Translations under genes and position numbers: made by a program
Assembly: GCF_009739905.1 (NCBI RefSeq)
Contig: NZ_CP034279.1
Location: 124,001-188,000 of the forward strand
Direction: 5' to 3'
From: Streptomyces ficellus
Lineage (GTDB): Bacteria > Actinomycetota > Actinomycetes > Streptomycetales > Streptomycetaceae
DNA length: 64,000 nt
Notes under the pieces: generated by a model
Told to the model about the DNA's origin: nothing
The model's input: the letters and a program-made list of their open reading frames with translations, nothing else
Databases searched by the model: none
Shown here: piece by piece, positions 44,340 through 52,680 of the stretch
Position numbering within the stretch: position 1 is the stretch's first letter
Layout of the letters: every line of letters begins with the position of its first letter

Positions 44340-45122
44340 TCAGGGCCGGTACACCGTGCCGGGTTCGGCCTTGGCGGGGGCGAGCAGCTGCGGGACGGTG
44401 ACGAAGGTGTACCCCCGCTTCTTCAGCTCGTCGATGATGCCGGGCACGGCGGGGACGGTTCCGTCGTAGATGTCGTGCAGCAGGATGATGCCGTCGCGCT
44501 CGGCGCCGTCGAGCGTCCTCTGCCGGATGAGCGCGGAGTCGGTGGTGGAGTAGTCCTTGGCGGTGACGCTCCAGAGCACCTGGGCGAGTCCCAGCTCGCG
44601 GCTGATCTCGGCGACCGTGTCGTCGGTCCGGCCCTGGGGCGGGCGCATCAGGGTGGGCTTGCGGCCGGTGAGCCGGGCTATCTCGTCCTGCGTACGGGAC
44701 AGCTCCTCGCGTATCTCGCCGGGTTCCAGGCCGGTCAGGACGCGGTGCGTCCAGGTGTGGTTGGCCACCTCGTGGCCCTCGGCGGCGATGCGGCGTACGA
44801 CGTCGGGGTAGCGGTCGACGTGCTTCCTGCCGAGCAGGAAGAAGGTGGCCGGGACCTTCTCCTCCTTGAGGACGTCGAGCAGCCGGGGCGTGTCCTTGCC
44901 CGGGCCGGCGTCGAAGGTCAGCGCTATGCACCTGAGCTTCCGGCAGTCGGCGGGGCCCGCCTCCCCCTTGGCGTCGGATCTGGCATCGGCCGGCGCCACC
45001 CGTCCGGCGGAGCACCCGCCGAGGCCGAGGACGAGCGAGGCCAGGAGCAGGGCGGAGACGGAGGCGGAGGCCTTGCGGCGCGTCCGGGACGTGGTGCCGA
45101 GGGGCATCGTGCCGAGGGGCAT
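44340..45122 (-). CDS. Polysaccharide deacetylase (NodB domain) lipoprotein
   Basis: A 260-residue exported enzyme: lipobox LGGC near residue 36, then a carbohydrate esterase 4 domain. Metal and catalytic residues: ALTFDAGPGKDTPRLL (Asp of TFDD here TFDAGP), ANHTWTHRVL (HxxxH), RPPQGRTDD, and LLHDIYDGTV (catalytic His). It removes acetyl groups from N-acetylglucosamine in peptidoglycan or chitin. The second Asp of the classical TFDD motif is Ala, common in Streptomyces members. The ATG at 45122 (or the ATG five codons later) gives the signal peptide. Confidence 0.88.
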   Translation of the reverse strand: MPLGTMPLGTTSRTRRKASASVSALLLASLVLGLGGCSAGRVAPADARSDAKGEAGPADCRKLRCIALTFDAGPGKDTPRLLDVLKEEKVPATFFLLGRKHVDRYPDVVRRIAAEGHEVANHTWTHRVLTGLEPGEIREELSRTQDEIARLTGRKPTLMRPPQGRTDDTVAEISRELGLAQVLWSVTAKDYSTTDSALIRQRTLDGAERDGIILLHDIYDGTVPAVPGIIDELKKRGYTFVTVPQLLAPAKAEPGTVYRP

Positions 45123-45194
45123 GGGGCATCTCGTTTTCGCGACGGGGGGCGGCCGGTCGGGGCCGGCCGGTCGGACGCCCGAACTCTACACTCG

Positions 45195-45204
45195 GTGTAT
45201 ACAC
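45195..45204. promoter_or_regulatory. Perfect 10-bp palindrome, operator candidate
   Basis: GTGTATACAC in the 168-bp region between the divergent deacetylase and F420 oxidoreductase genes, one of the few AT-rich stretches there; a regulator site or -10 element. Confidence 0.4.
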
Positions 45205-45290
45205 ACGATGCATAGCGGGTCGGAGGGGTGCCGCCCCCATGCACGGACAGGCAAGGTTTCCGCTGCGATCATCGGGGAATTCGCGAGCTT

Positions 45291-46262
45291 ATGGTGCAAA
45301 TCGGATACACGATGATGACCGAGCAGGCGGGGCCGCGGGCCCTGGTGGACCACGTCGTCCAGGCCGAGGAAGCCGGTTTCGACTTCTCGGTGACGTCCGA
45401 CCACTACTTCCCCTGGCTGCGCTCACAGGGCCATTCGCCCCACGCCTGGACTGTCCTCGGAGCGGCCGCCCAGGCGACCTCGCGCATCCCCCTGATGACG
45501 TACGTGACCTGCCCGACCTTCCGGTACCACCCGGCCGTCGTCGCCCAGAAGGCCGCCACACTGCAACTGCTGTCCGAGGGGAGGTTCCGGCTCGGGCTGG
45601 GGTCGGGCGAGAACCTCAACGAGCATGTGGTCGGCGGCGGCTGGCCCTCGGTCGACGTACGGCACGAGATGCTGGAGGAGGCCCTCCACATCATCCGGGC
45701 CCTCTTCGAGGACGGCCACGTCAACCACCGCGGCACCCACTTCGACGTGGAGTCCGCCCGCCTGTGGGACCTGCCCGACGAGCCGCCGCCCATCGGCATC
45801 GCCGTCTCGGGCGAACAGTCCTGCGAGCTGGCCGGGCGCTTCGCCGACCTCGTCATCGCCACGGAACCGAAGGCCGACCTGCTCGACGCCTTCGACCGGC
45901 ACGGCGGCAAGGGCAAGCCGCGTGTGGGCCAGCTGCCGGTGTGCTACGACCCGGACAAGGAGGCGGCCGTACGCCGCGCGCACGACCAGTTCCGGTGGTT
46001 CGGCAACGGCTGGAAGGTCAACGCGGAGCTGCCCCACCCCGACTCCTTCGCCGCCGCCACCCAGTTCGTGAGGCCGGAGGACGTCGCGGACGCCATCGCG
46101 TGCGGTGACGACCCCGACGACTTCGTGGCCGCGGTCAAGCCGTACGCCGACGCCGGGTTCACCGAGATCGCCCTCGTACAGATCGGTGGCGACTCGCAGC
46201 CCGCCTTCCTGGACTGGTCGGCCAAGACGCTGCTGCCCGCGCTGCGCGAGGCCCTGGGCTGA
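45291..46262 (+). CDS. F420-dependent LLM-class oxidoreductase (TIGR03557)
   Basis: A 323-residue luciferase-like (beta/alpha)8 oxidoreductase of the F420-dependent G6PDH-related TIGR03557 group. Blocks: YTMMTEQAGPRALVDHVVQAEEAGFDF, VTSDHYFPWL, LGLGSGENLNEHVVGGGWP, RGTHFDVESARLWDLPD, VAVSGEQSCELAGRFADLV. It transfers hydride with cofactor F420 from an unknown substrate. The next gene (isochorismatase-like) starts 8 bp downstream, an operon. Confidence 0.9.
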   Translation: MVQIGYTMMTEQAGPRALVDHVVQAEEAGFDFSVTSDHYFPWLRSQGHSPHAWTVLGAAAQATSRIPLMTYVTCPTFRYHPAVVAQKAATLQLLSEGRFRLGLGSGENLNEHVVGGGWPSVDVRHEMLEEALHIIRALFEDGHVNHRGTHFDVESARLWDLPDEPPPIGIAVSGEQSCELAGRFADLVIATEPKADLLDAFDRHGGKGKPRVGQLPVCYDPDKEAAVRRAHDQFRWFGNGWKVNAELPHPDSFAAATQFVRPEDVADAIACGDDPDDFVAAVKPYADAGFTEIALVQIGGDSQPAFLDWSAKTLLPALREALG

Positions 46263-46270
46263 GACGCCCC

Positions 46271-46870
46271 ATGGGTACGTCACACGGACCGGGCAGGCCG
46301 GGGCGCGGCGGTGGCCCCGGCGGTACGGCGCTCGTCGTCATCGACATGATCAACACGTACGAGCACAAGGACGCCGAGGCGCTCCTGCCCTCCGCGCGGC
46401 AGGCGCTGCCGGTCCTGGTGGATCTGCTCCACCGGGCCAGGGAGCAGGACGTACCCGTCATCTACGTCAACGACAACTTCGGCGAGTGGCGGTCCCACCA
46501 CGGCGAGATCCTGCAGACGGCGCTGGGCGGCCCCCACGCCGACCTGGTGGAACCGCTCCGCCCGGACGACGCGTCCCTGTTCGTGGTGAAGGCGCGGCAC
46601 TCGATCTTCTACGAGACGCCGCTGGCCTATCTGCTGGCGCAGCTCGGCGTCGGGCACCTCGTGCTGTGCGGCCAGGTGACGGAGCAGTGCGTGCTGTACT
46701 CGGCGCTCGACGCCCACATCCGGCACATCGACGTGACGGTGCCGACGGACGCGGTGGCCCACATCCACGAGCCGCTGGCGCGGGCCGCCCTGGAGATGAT
46801 GCGGCGGAACATGGGCGCCCGGACGGTGGAGGCCGGGGAGATCGACTTCGGCTCCCACGGCCACGGCTGA
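46271..46870 (+). CDS. Isochorismatase-like cysteine hydrolase
   Basis: A 199-residue hydrolase with the catalytic triad: Asp in ALVVIDMINTYEH, Lys in FVVKARHSIFYE, Cys in GQVTEQCVLYSALDAHIR. The family cleaves C-N or ether bonds (nicotinamide, isochorismate, carbamates). It follows the F420 oxidoreductase by 8 bp and is probably co-transcribed; a joint pathway is inferred but unknown. A strong hairpin ends the operon. Confidence 0.88.
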   Translation: MGTSHGPGRPGRGGGPGGTALVVIDMINTYEHKDAEALLPSARQALPVLVDLLHRAREQDVPVIYVNDNFGEWRSHHGEILQTALGGPHADLVEPLRPDDASLFVVKARHSIFYETPLAYLLAQLGVGHLVLCGQVTEQCVLYSALDAHIRHIDVTVPTDAVAHIHEPLARAALEMMRRNMGARTVEAGEIDFGSHGHG

Positions 46871-46873
46871 CGA

Positions 46874-46919
46874 CGGCCGGGAGGCCGCCCCGCCGCGCGG
46901 CGGGGCGGCCTCCCGGCCG
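46874..46919 (+). terminator. Strong hairpin terminator
   Basis: Perfect 21-bp stem with a GCGC loop starting 4 bp after the isochorismatase stop. Confidence 0.85.
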
Positions 46920-46956
46920 GTGCTCCCGTGCCGTTGCTCGTGTGCCGGCGCTCCGG

Positions 46957-47352
46957 TCAGTGCGTGACGTACCGGGAGGTGAGGTGCAGACGCGCCTCCT
47001 TCTCGTGCTCACCGGACACCGAGCCGGCGGACCGCACCTCGAACAGCCCGCCGAGGGCCCTCTCCACCGTCGCGACGGCCTGGTGGTCGCCCGTCAGCAG
47101 CGTGGTCACCGAGGTGCTGAGGTTCGGCGGCCCGGGCTCACCGCTCCTGCGGGCCGAACTGTCGAACGTCGCCATCCACACGGTGGGCTCGTGGTCGTGG
47201 GCCTGTTCCGGCCCGGGCGCGGGGACGTCGCAGCGCGCGAAGACGCGGTCGAGCGTCTCGAAGACGGCCCGGGCGTCCTCCCGGCCGCAGTCGCTGAGCT
47301 GCACGGTGACGTCGCAGTCCGCGGGGTGGTTCCTGGTTCCGTTGCTCTCCAC
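46957..47352 (-). CDS. Hypothetical protein
   Basis: A 131-residue soluble protein with alternating strands and helices (CDVTVQLSDCGREDARAVFETLDRVF; VWMATFDSSARR; TTLLTGDHQAVATVERALGGLFEV; RLHLTSRYVTH), suggesting a ferredoxin-like alpha/beta fold. GTG at 47352 is chosen because AGGAG lies 10 nt upstream; the longer frame to 47502 is less plausible. No function recognised. Confidence 0.6.
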   Translation of the reverse strand: MESNGTRNHPADCDVTVQLSDCGREDARAVFETLDRVFARCDVPAPGPEQAHDHEPTVWMATFDSSARRSGEPGPPNLSTSVTTLLTGDHQAVATVERALGGLFEVRSAGSVSGEHEKEARLHLTSRYVTH

Positions 47353-47515
47353 GTCGCTCCACTCCTTGGGTCCGGTCGACTGCCGGTACAGGCACGGATA
47401 CCTCACCTCCGGCCCCTCAATCAGTTCTTCGGCGGCGCGTTTGCGGAGGTGGGTGCCTGGTACGAGGGTGAGGAGAAGCACGGGGGCCCGCAAGGCGGAC
47501 ATTCAGGAGGAGCGC

Positions 47516-47842
47516 ATGCCGGCAGGATCCAGCCCGAAGCGTGAACGGCAGTACGAGCACATCAAGGACAGTTCGAAGAAGCGCGGCGCGAGCGAGAAGC
47601 GGGCGGAGGAGATCGCCGCCCGGACGGTCAACAAGGAGCGGGCACGCTCGGGCGAGTCGAAGACCGCCAGCAGGACTTCCACGCAGGACATGTCGTCCTC
47701 GAAGCGCGGCGGGCAGCGGTCCGGCACCAACCGTTCCAAGGGCCCCACGTACGACCAGCTCTACGAAGAGGCCAAGCGCAAGGGCGTCCAGGGCCGGTCG
47801 TCGATGAACAAGGCGGAACTCCAGCGCGAGCTCAAGAAGTGA
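47516..47842 (+). CDS. Small basic protein with Rho-N-like C-terminus
   Basis: A 108-residue highly charged protein. Residues 1-75 are disordered and rich in Lys/Arg/Ser (KRERQYEHIKDSSKKRGASEKRA; AARTVNKERARSGE), the C-terminal ~30 residues (PTYDQLYEEAKRKGVQGRSSMNKAELQREL) resemble the Rho N-terminal/SAP-like helical motif. Annotated elsewhere as plasmid stabilisation-like or Rho-N domain protein; a nucleic-acid role is plausible but unproven. AGGAGGA precedes the ATG. Confidence 0.75.
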   Translation: MPAGSSPKRERQYEHIKDSSKKRGASEKRAEEIAARTVNKERARSGESKTASRTSTQDMSSSKRGGQRSGTNRSKGPTYDQLYEEAKRKGVQGRSSMNKAELQRELKK

Positions 47843-47885
47843 CCGTAGTGACCGTCCCGGCGCACCGTCAGCCGACCCCGCCCGC

Positions 47886-48542
47886 TCAGCCCAGCGGGCT
47901 GCCGTCCAGGTGCGCCAGCAGGTCGGCGGGGTCGTCGTAGGACACGGCGGCCCCCGCCTCCGTCAGGGCCGCGCGCGGAATGCCCCCGCACAGCAGGCCC
48001 ACACAGGTGACGCCCGCCCGGGTGCCCGCCTTCATGTCCCAGACCGTGTCCCCGACGAACACGGAACCGTCCGCCGTCGCCCCGGCCAGCTCCAGCGCCT
48101 GCCGGACCGGTTCGGGCGCGGGCTTGCCCTCCTCGACGTCGTCCGCGCTTGCGGTGGCCGTGATGGCGTCGTCCGCGTCGATGGCGCGGCGCAGCGCGGA
48201 CAGCTCGGCGCCGCCGGCGGAGGTCGCCAGGACGACCGTCCAGCCGTTGCCCGCGAGGGTCTTCAGCAGGCGGCCGGCGTCCCGGAAGGCGGGCAGCCGG
48301 TCGAAGTAGGTCCCGTAGAGGGTCTTGTGGGCGGCGCTGATCGCGTCGTCCTGTTCCGTGTCGCGGTCCTCGCCGAGCAGGTGCGCGATCAGGTCGTGCG
48401 AGCTCAGACCGACGGCCCGGTGAATGGCGTGCATGGGCACGTCGTGCCCAGCCTGCCGGAACGCCTCCCACCAGGTGGTCACATGGAGGTGGTTGGTGTC
48501 GGCCAGGGTGCCGTCGACGTCGAAGACCGCCGCGCGTGTCAT
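47886..48542 (-). CDS. HAD-superfamily phosphatase (phosphoglycolate phosphatase-like)
   Basis: A 218-residue haloacid dehalogenase-type hydrolase: motif I FDVDGTLADT (residues 7-16), motif II VLATSAGG, motif III Lys in EEGKPAPEP, motif IV VFVGDTVWDMKAG. A C1-type helical cap sits between motifs I and II. It dephosphorylates small metabolites. Preceded by an intergenic tandem-repeat array. Confidence 0.9.
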   Translation of the reverse strand: MTRAAVFDVDGTLADTNHLHVTTWWEAFRQAGHDVPMHAIHRAVGLSSHDLIAHLLGEDRDTEQDDAISAAHKTLYGTYFDRLPAFRDAGRLLKTLAGNGWTVVLATSAGGAELSALRRAIDADDAITATASADDVEEGKPAPEPVRQALELAGATADGSVFVGDTVWDMKAGTRAGVTCVGLLCGGIPRAALTEAGAAVSYDDPADLLAHLDGSPLG

Positions 48543-48580
48543 GCCCTCTCCTGTCTGTCGGTCTCACCATGTGCGGTTGG

Positions 48581-48684
48581 GGCTCAGCCTCTGCGACGAG
48601 GCCCCAGCTTCTGCCCTTGAGGCCCAGCTTCCGCGACTGAGACTGGCTCCGCTTCTGCCTCTGAGGCTCCGCTTCTGCGATTGA
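48581..48684. repeat. Degenerate tandem array of five ~20-24-bp units
   Basis: Units at 48581-48599, 48600-48620, 48621-48640, 48641-48664 and 48665-48684 share a core of GCTTCTGC and end in (T/C)TGA or ACGA. It fills the gap between the DUF6766 stop and the HAD gene start. Confidence 0.6.
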
Positions 48685-48705
48685 GTCTCACCCTGAACTT
48701 CAGGT

Positions 48706-49389
48706 TTACCCCTCGATTCCCGTGGAGGAGTGCGCGGCGCCCACGGGCTTCGACTCCGGTGAGCCGCGCTGGCGCAGGAAGACGGCGAAGATGGCCATGG
48801 AACCGACGGCGAGCAGCTCGGACTGCCAGTTCTGCAGCGTGCGGCTCCAGAAGTCGGCGGTCAGGAGGTAGTCCGACCAGGGGACGGGGTCCTGGAGCTC
48901 ACGCAGCCGTTCCTCCCCGTAGACCGCCGCGCCCGCGACCGACTGGGCGTACCAGGAGCCGGCGAAGAGGAGGAACATCACGACGCCCAGGGACCTGGAG
49001 TACAGGGCCTGCCGGACGCCGCCGACGGAGGCCCAGCGGGGTGACTCCAGTTCGGCGTGCTCCCCCACGCGCTGGTCCTCGTCCGATTCGGTCCCCGCCT
49101 TGTGGAGCTCCTTCGACTCGGGCGAGCCGCGCTGGACCAGCCAGACCGTGGCGAAGAGGAACAGGAAGAACTGGAGGTACTCCGACTGCCAGTTCTCCGT
49201 GACGTCGACGGCGAAGTGGGACGTCGTCAGGTAGTCGCCGAAGCTCAGGGCCCGGGCACCGACGGAGCGCAGGTCGTTGTTGTAGGCGGCCTGCCCGGCC
49301 AGCGCCTGGCCGAAGAGGGCGGCGAGGAAGGCGGCCCCGAAGACGAGGGAGATGCCGTTGTCCCGGAGGAAGCCGGTCACACGCCTCAC
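48706..49389 (-). CDS. DUF6766 membrane protein with internal duplication
   Basis: A 227-residue membrane protein made of two similar halves: each has a membrane helix, a TENWQSEYLQ or LQNWQSELLA segment, another helix, and QRGSPESK at the end (residues ~65-95 and ~185-215). About four membrane helices. The family is found in actinobacteria and related phyla with unknown role. It is the last gene of an overlapping operon: its ATG shares ATGA with the stop of the 31-residue peptide gene. Confidence 0.8.
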   Translation of the reverse strand: MRRVTGFLRDNGISLVFGAAFLAALFGQALAGQAAYNNDLRSVGARALSFGDYLTTSHFAVDVTENWQSEYLQFFLFLFATVWLVQRGSPESKELHKAGTESDEDQRVGEHAELESPRWASVGGVRQALYSRSLGVVMFLLFAGSWYAQSVAGAAVYGEERLRELQDPVPWSDYLLTADFWSRTLQNWQSELLAVGSMAIFAVFLRQRGSPESKPVGAAHSSTGIEG

Positions 49390-49481
49390 CGGTGCATCAT
49401 CCCCACCACGGTGAAGTAGACGAGGCCGCAGAGCACGGTGAGGAGGTAGAGCGTGAACATCGTGCGCATGGGCGGGTTCAT
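49386..49481 (-). CDS. 31-residue membrane peptide
   Basis: A very small single-helix membrane protein (MNPPMRTMFTLYLLTVLCGL, then VYFTVVGMMHR) with a positive start and a short tail. Its ATG overlaps the upstream lipoprotein stop (ATGA) and its own stop overlaps the DUF6766 start (ATGA), which strongly supports translation. The likely role is as a subunit or modulator of the DUF6766 protein; unproven. Confidence 0.6.
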   Translation of the reverse strand: MNPPMRTMFTLYLLTVLCGLVYFTVVGMMHR

Positions 49482-49882
49482 CCCCCCTTCACGAGACAGC
49501 GGTAGGGCTGCCGGGGGCGTGGGGTGCAGCCGGCGGCGTTGACCTTCCAGCCGTCCGGGAAGGAGGTCAGGAAGTACGTGTCCTGGTCGAGCTCCACCCG
49601 CGCCTGGCGGCCGTAGACGTCCGTCGTCCGAACGGAGCCCGGGTTCGGCAGGTCGGCGTCGGCGAGGCCGGTGGCGCAGGTGGGGCCGGGGTCCTGGGCG
49701 AGTTCCTCGCGGGTGCCGGGGGCGAGGTACCGGCAGGCGCCGGCGGTGTCCGCGGCGACCGTCTCCGCCGCGAAGGCAGTCGCCGCGGCGGAGACGGCCC
49801 GGATCTCCTCCGGCGGTACCGAGCAGCCGGTGAGCGACAGCGCGACCGGCGCCAGGAGCGCGACGAGAGGGGCGGCTCGCAC
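49478..49882 (-). CDS. Lipoprotein of unknown function
   Basis: A 134-residue lipoprotein with lipobox LTGC near residue 19. The mature part has four more Cys (AGACRYLAP, PTCATGL, AAGCTPR, YRCLVKGG) and strands VYGRQARVELDQDTYFLTSFPDGWKV, reminiscent of a small NTF2-like domain. GTG at 49882 is chosen because AAGGAG is 9-10 nt upstream and gives a compact signal peptide; ATG codons further upstream (49918) are possible. First gene of the overlapping three-gene operon with the 31-residue peptide and DUF6766 protein. Confidence 0.75.
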   Translation of the reverse strand: MRAAPLVALLAPVALSLTGCSVPPEEIRAVSAAATAFAAETVAADTAGACRYLAPGTREELAQDPGPTCATGLADADLPNPGSVRTTDVYGRQARVELDQDTYFLTSFPDGWKVNAAGCTPRPRQPYRCLVKGG

Positions 49883-50159
49883 GGGACGCGGCTCCTTCCG
49901 GCTGGGAAGCACGGGCATGGGCACAGGCATGGACATGGGCACGGTCCGGGACTCCGGGCCTCTGGGTCGCTGGGGCGCCGGGACTCCGGGACTCCGGGAC
50001 CTTCGTCCGAGCATGCGCGGTGCGTACGCTTCCGGTCACCCTCCGCGCGTCCGACACCCGGGGAGTTCCTTCTGCTGCCGTACGGGCGGCGTCCCGGCGC
50101 TTGATCCCGCGGTCCCGGGTTAGAAGACAAGTGGGGTACGGGACTGCGGGAGGATCACC

Positions 50160-50855
50160 ATGCCTGAGCACCAGGAACAGGGAACGTCCAGAGTCGGTGG
50201 CAGCGGGGTGGCGGGAGGAGCGAGCGGGCGCGACCGGATTCCTGAGCAGGAGTGGGGCCGACGGGACGAGGACGCCGAGCGGGATCAGGGCGCCGCGGAC
50301 CCGAAGAGACGGGGCACGGCGGACCCGCGGCCTCCGGGGCAGGCGGACGAACGGGAGCGGGAGGAGGCCGGCGACCGGAAGCGGGGGCGCGACGAGACGC
50401 CCGACGAGCGCGCCGACCGACGCTGGGCGGAGCTGATCCAGGAGATACGCGTCGCCCAGACGGGCGTGCAGATCCTGTTCGGCTTCCTGCTGACGGTGGT
50501 CTTCACTCCGGTGTTCGCCGATCTGTCGAGCACCGACAAGACCATCTACATCGTCACCGTGGCTCTGGGGGCGTCGGCGACCGGGGCGCTGATAGGCCCG
50601 GTGGCGTTCCACCGCATCGTGTCGGGCCGGCGCATCAAACCGCAGGCCGTCGTCTGGGCGTCGCGGCTGACGTTCACGGGTCTCGTGCTTCTGCTGGCGA
50701 CGCTGATCTCGGCGCTCTTCCTGGTGCTGCGGGTGGCGACGCACAACGGGTTCGTGCCGTGGCTGGTCGCCGGGATCGTGGCCTGGTACGTGGTGTGCTG
50801 GTTCCTCCTGCCGCTGTGGGCCAGGATCCGCTACACCACGCTGGACGACGACTGA
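50160..50855 (+). CDS. DUF6328 membrane protein
   Basis: A 231-residue protein: a disordered, charged N-terminal region (~1-85) followed by WAELIQEIRVAQTGVQILFGFLLTVVF, the DUF6328 signature, and four membrane helices to ~220. Common in actinomycetes, function unknown. Its 3' end overlaps the convergent DNA ligase gene by 25 bp. Confidence 0.82.
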   Translation: MPEHQEQGTSRVGGSGVAGGASGRDRIPEQEWGRRDEDAERDQGAADPKRRGTADPRPPGQADEREREEAGDRKRGRDETPDERADRRWAELIQEIRVAQTGVQILFGFLLTVVFTPVFADLSSTDKTIYIVTVALGASATGALIGPVAFHRIVSGRRIKPQAVVWASRLTFTGLVLLLATLISALFLVLRVATHNGFVPWLVAGIVAWYVVCWFLLPLWARIRYTTLDDD

Positions 50856-52396
50856 GCGTCACCACCGCCTCTCACCAGGACGTGCTCGATGGTGTCGGCC
50901 TCCGTGGCCGGCTTGTCCGGGCGGTGGCGGATGACCCTGGCGAACCGGAGGGCAACTCCGGCCGGGTAGCGCGTCGAGCGCTGCAGACCGTCGTACGCGA
51001 TCTCGACGACGAGTTCGGGGCGTACCCGGACGGTGAAGCCGTCGTCCTCCACCGCCAGCTCCTGGAGCAGCTCGGTCTGCCGGCGGAGCATGACGTCGGT
51101 CAGGCCCTTGAACGTCTTGCCGAGCATCACGAACGTACCGTCCGACGCGCGGGCCCCCAGGTGCAGGTTGGACAGCAGACCGGTGCGGCGGCCGTGGCCC
51201 CACTCGGCGGCGAGGATGACGAGGTCGAGGGTGTGCACGGGCTTGACCTTCAGCCACGAGCGGCCCCGGCGGCCGGCGCTGTAGGGCGCGTCGAGGGCCT
51301 TCACCATGACGCCTTCGTGGCCGCGCCCGATGGTGTCGGCGAAGAAGGCCTCGGCCGCGCTCACCTGGGCCGGGTCGTCCGGGTCCTCGACGATCGTGCG
51401 CCGCACCCGCATGGGCGCGGGCACGAGCCGCGCGAGCGCCTGGTGCCGCTCATGGCCGGGCAGGTCGACGAGTACGGCTCCGTCCGCGGCCAGCACGTCG
51501 AAGAAGACCGGTGACACGGGCAGGGCGGCAGCGGCGGTGGCCACGTCGACGCGGGAACCGACCCTGGACGCGATGTCCTGGAACGCCACGGGCCGGCCGG
51601 CCGCGTCGAGCGCGATGACCTCGCCGTCCAGGACGAACTGGTCCCCCGGAAGCTCCCGGGCGGCCTCCGCGATCTCGGGGAGCCGGTCGGTGATGTCGTC
51701 GAGCGACCGGGTGTAGAGACGGACGTCGTCGCCGGAGCGGTGCACCTGGACGCGGATCCCGTCGAGCTTCTCCTCGACCACACAGCGGCCCAGCGCGGCG
51801 ACGGCCTCGGGCACGCTCTTGGCGGAATGGGCCAGCATCGGATGGACGGGGCTGCCGACCCGCAACTGGAACCGTTCCAGCGCGGCCGGCCCCTCGGCCA
51901 GCAGAGCCTGGGCCACCCGGGGCAACGACCCCTCCATCATCACGGCTCGTCGTACGTCCGCGGCGGGCGCCGCCGCCGCCTTGGCCACGCCCTCCAGGGC
52001 GATCGCGTCCAGGGCTCCCTGCCGGACCTCCCCGGTCAGCAGCCGCAGCAGGAACTGCTGCTCGGCCCTGGTCGCGGCGCCCATCAGCTCCCGCACCAGC
52101 CGCTGCCGTTCCGCCTGGGACCCCGGGCCGGCGACCCGGGCCAGCGCGGTCAGGGCGGCGTCCGTGTCGGCGACGGTCAGGGTGGCGTCCGCCGCGGGCG
52201 GGACGGGCGCCTTGAGGGTGCTCCAGCCGATGCCGATCCGCCCCTGCGGAAGCCGTCCCGCGAGGTACGCGATGACCAGGGACGCCTCCTGGGGTGAGGT
52301 CGCGGCGAACAGCTCCGCCAATGCGGCGATCTTGCGGGAGCGTGCGGAGGTGGCGGCGACCTGGTGGGAGACCTCCGCGAGTCGGGCCAGCAGCAT
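50831..52396 (-). CDS. ATP-dependent DNA ligase (LigB-type)
   Basis: A 521-residue ligase: N-terminal DNA-binding domain (~1-185, MLLARLAEVSHQVAATSARS; YLAGRLPQGRIGIGW), adenylation domain with nucleophile Lys210 in VVEEKLDGIRVQVH, motif III DGEVIALD, motif IV GHEGVMVKA, motif V WLKVKP, and the OB-fold domain (~410-510; VRPELVVEIAYDGLQRS). Seals nicks using ATP; a repair enzyme additional to the NAD ligase. ATG at 52396 is the family start. Divergent from the PI-PLC-like gene, with 284 bp between. Confidence 0.93.
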   Translation of the reverse strand: MLLARLAEVSHQVAATSARSRKIAALAELFAATSPQEASLVIAYLAGRLPQGRIGIGWSTLKAPVPPAADATLTVADTDAALTALARVAGPGSQAERQRLVRELMGAATRAEQQFLLRLLTGEVRQGALDAIALEGVAKAAAAPAADVRRAVMMEGSLPRVAQALLAEGPAALERFQLRVGSPVHPMLAHSAKSVPEAVAALGRCVVEEKLDGIRVQVHRSGDDVRLYTRSLDDITDRLPEIAEAARELPGDQFVLDGEVIALDAAGRPVAFQDIASRVGSRVDVATAAAALPVSPVFFDVLAADGAVLVDLPGHERHQALARLVPAPMRVRRTIVEDPDDPAQVSAAEAFFADTIGRGHEGVMVKALDAPYSAGRRGRSWLKVKPVHTLDLVILAAEWGHGRRTGLLSNLHLGARASDGTFVMLGKTFKGLTDVMLRRQTELLQELAVEDDGFTVRVRPELVVEIAYDGLQRSTRYPAGVALRFARVIRHRPDKPATEADTIEHVLVRGGGDAQSSSSVV

Positions 52397-52680
52397 GCGG
52401 CCATGGTGCACGCCCCGCGCGTCCACCGCACGCGGGCGCACCCTCCGGCCCTCCCCCGCCTCGGCACCTCCCCATCGGCGGGACGCCCGGCCCACGGGTA
52501 TGCCGGGCGGAGCGCCGGCTGGGGTGCGGAACCGCACCGCGCTGGTTCCGCTTTCTCTCCGTTTCCTTCCCACGCCTTCCTGCGTTTCCTCCTGCGCCGT
52601 CATCAGGCCTCCCCTCCTTCTCCCAACTCGCCTACGCTTCGCTCGACTTGCGATGCGTCAACAAGAAGCAGGGGCTGGAG

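Noticed and set aside
48581..48684. CRISPR array
   Set aside because: Units are adjacent and imperfect with no distinct spacers and no cas genes.
49883..50020. Additional signal peptide or coding extension of the lipoprotein
   Set aside because: The upstream stretch consists of simple GGCATGG and CCGGGACT repeats and lacks a ribosome binding site; the GTG at 49882 is better supported.
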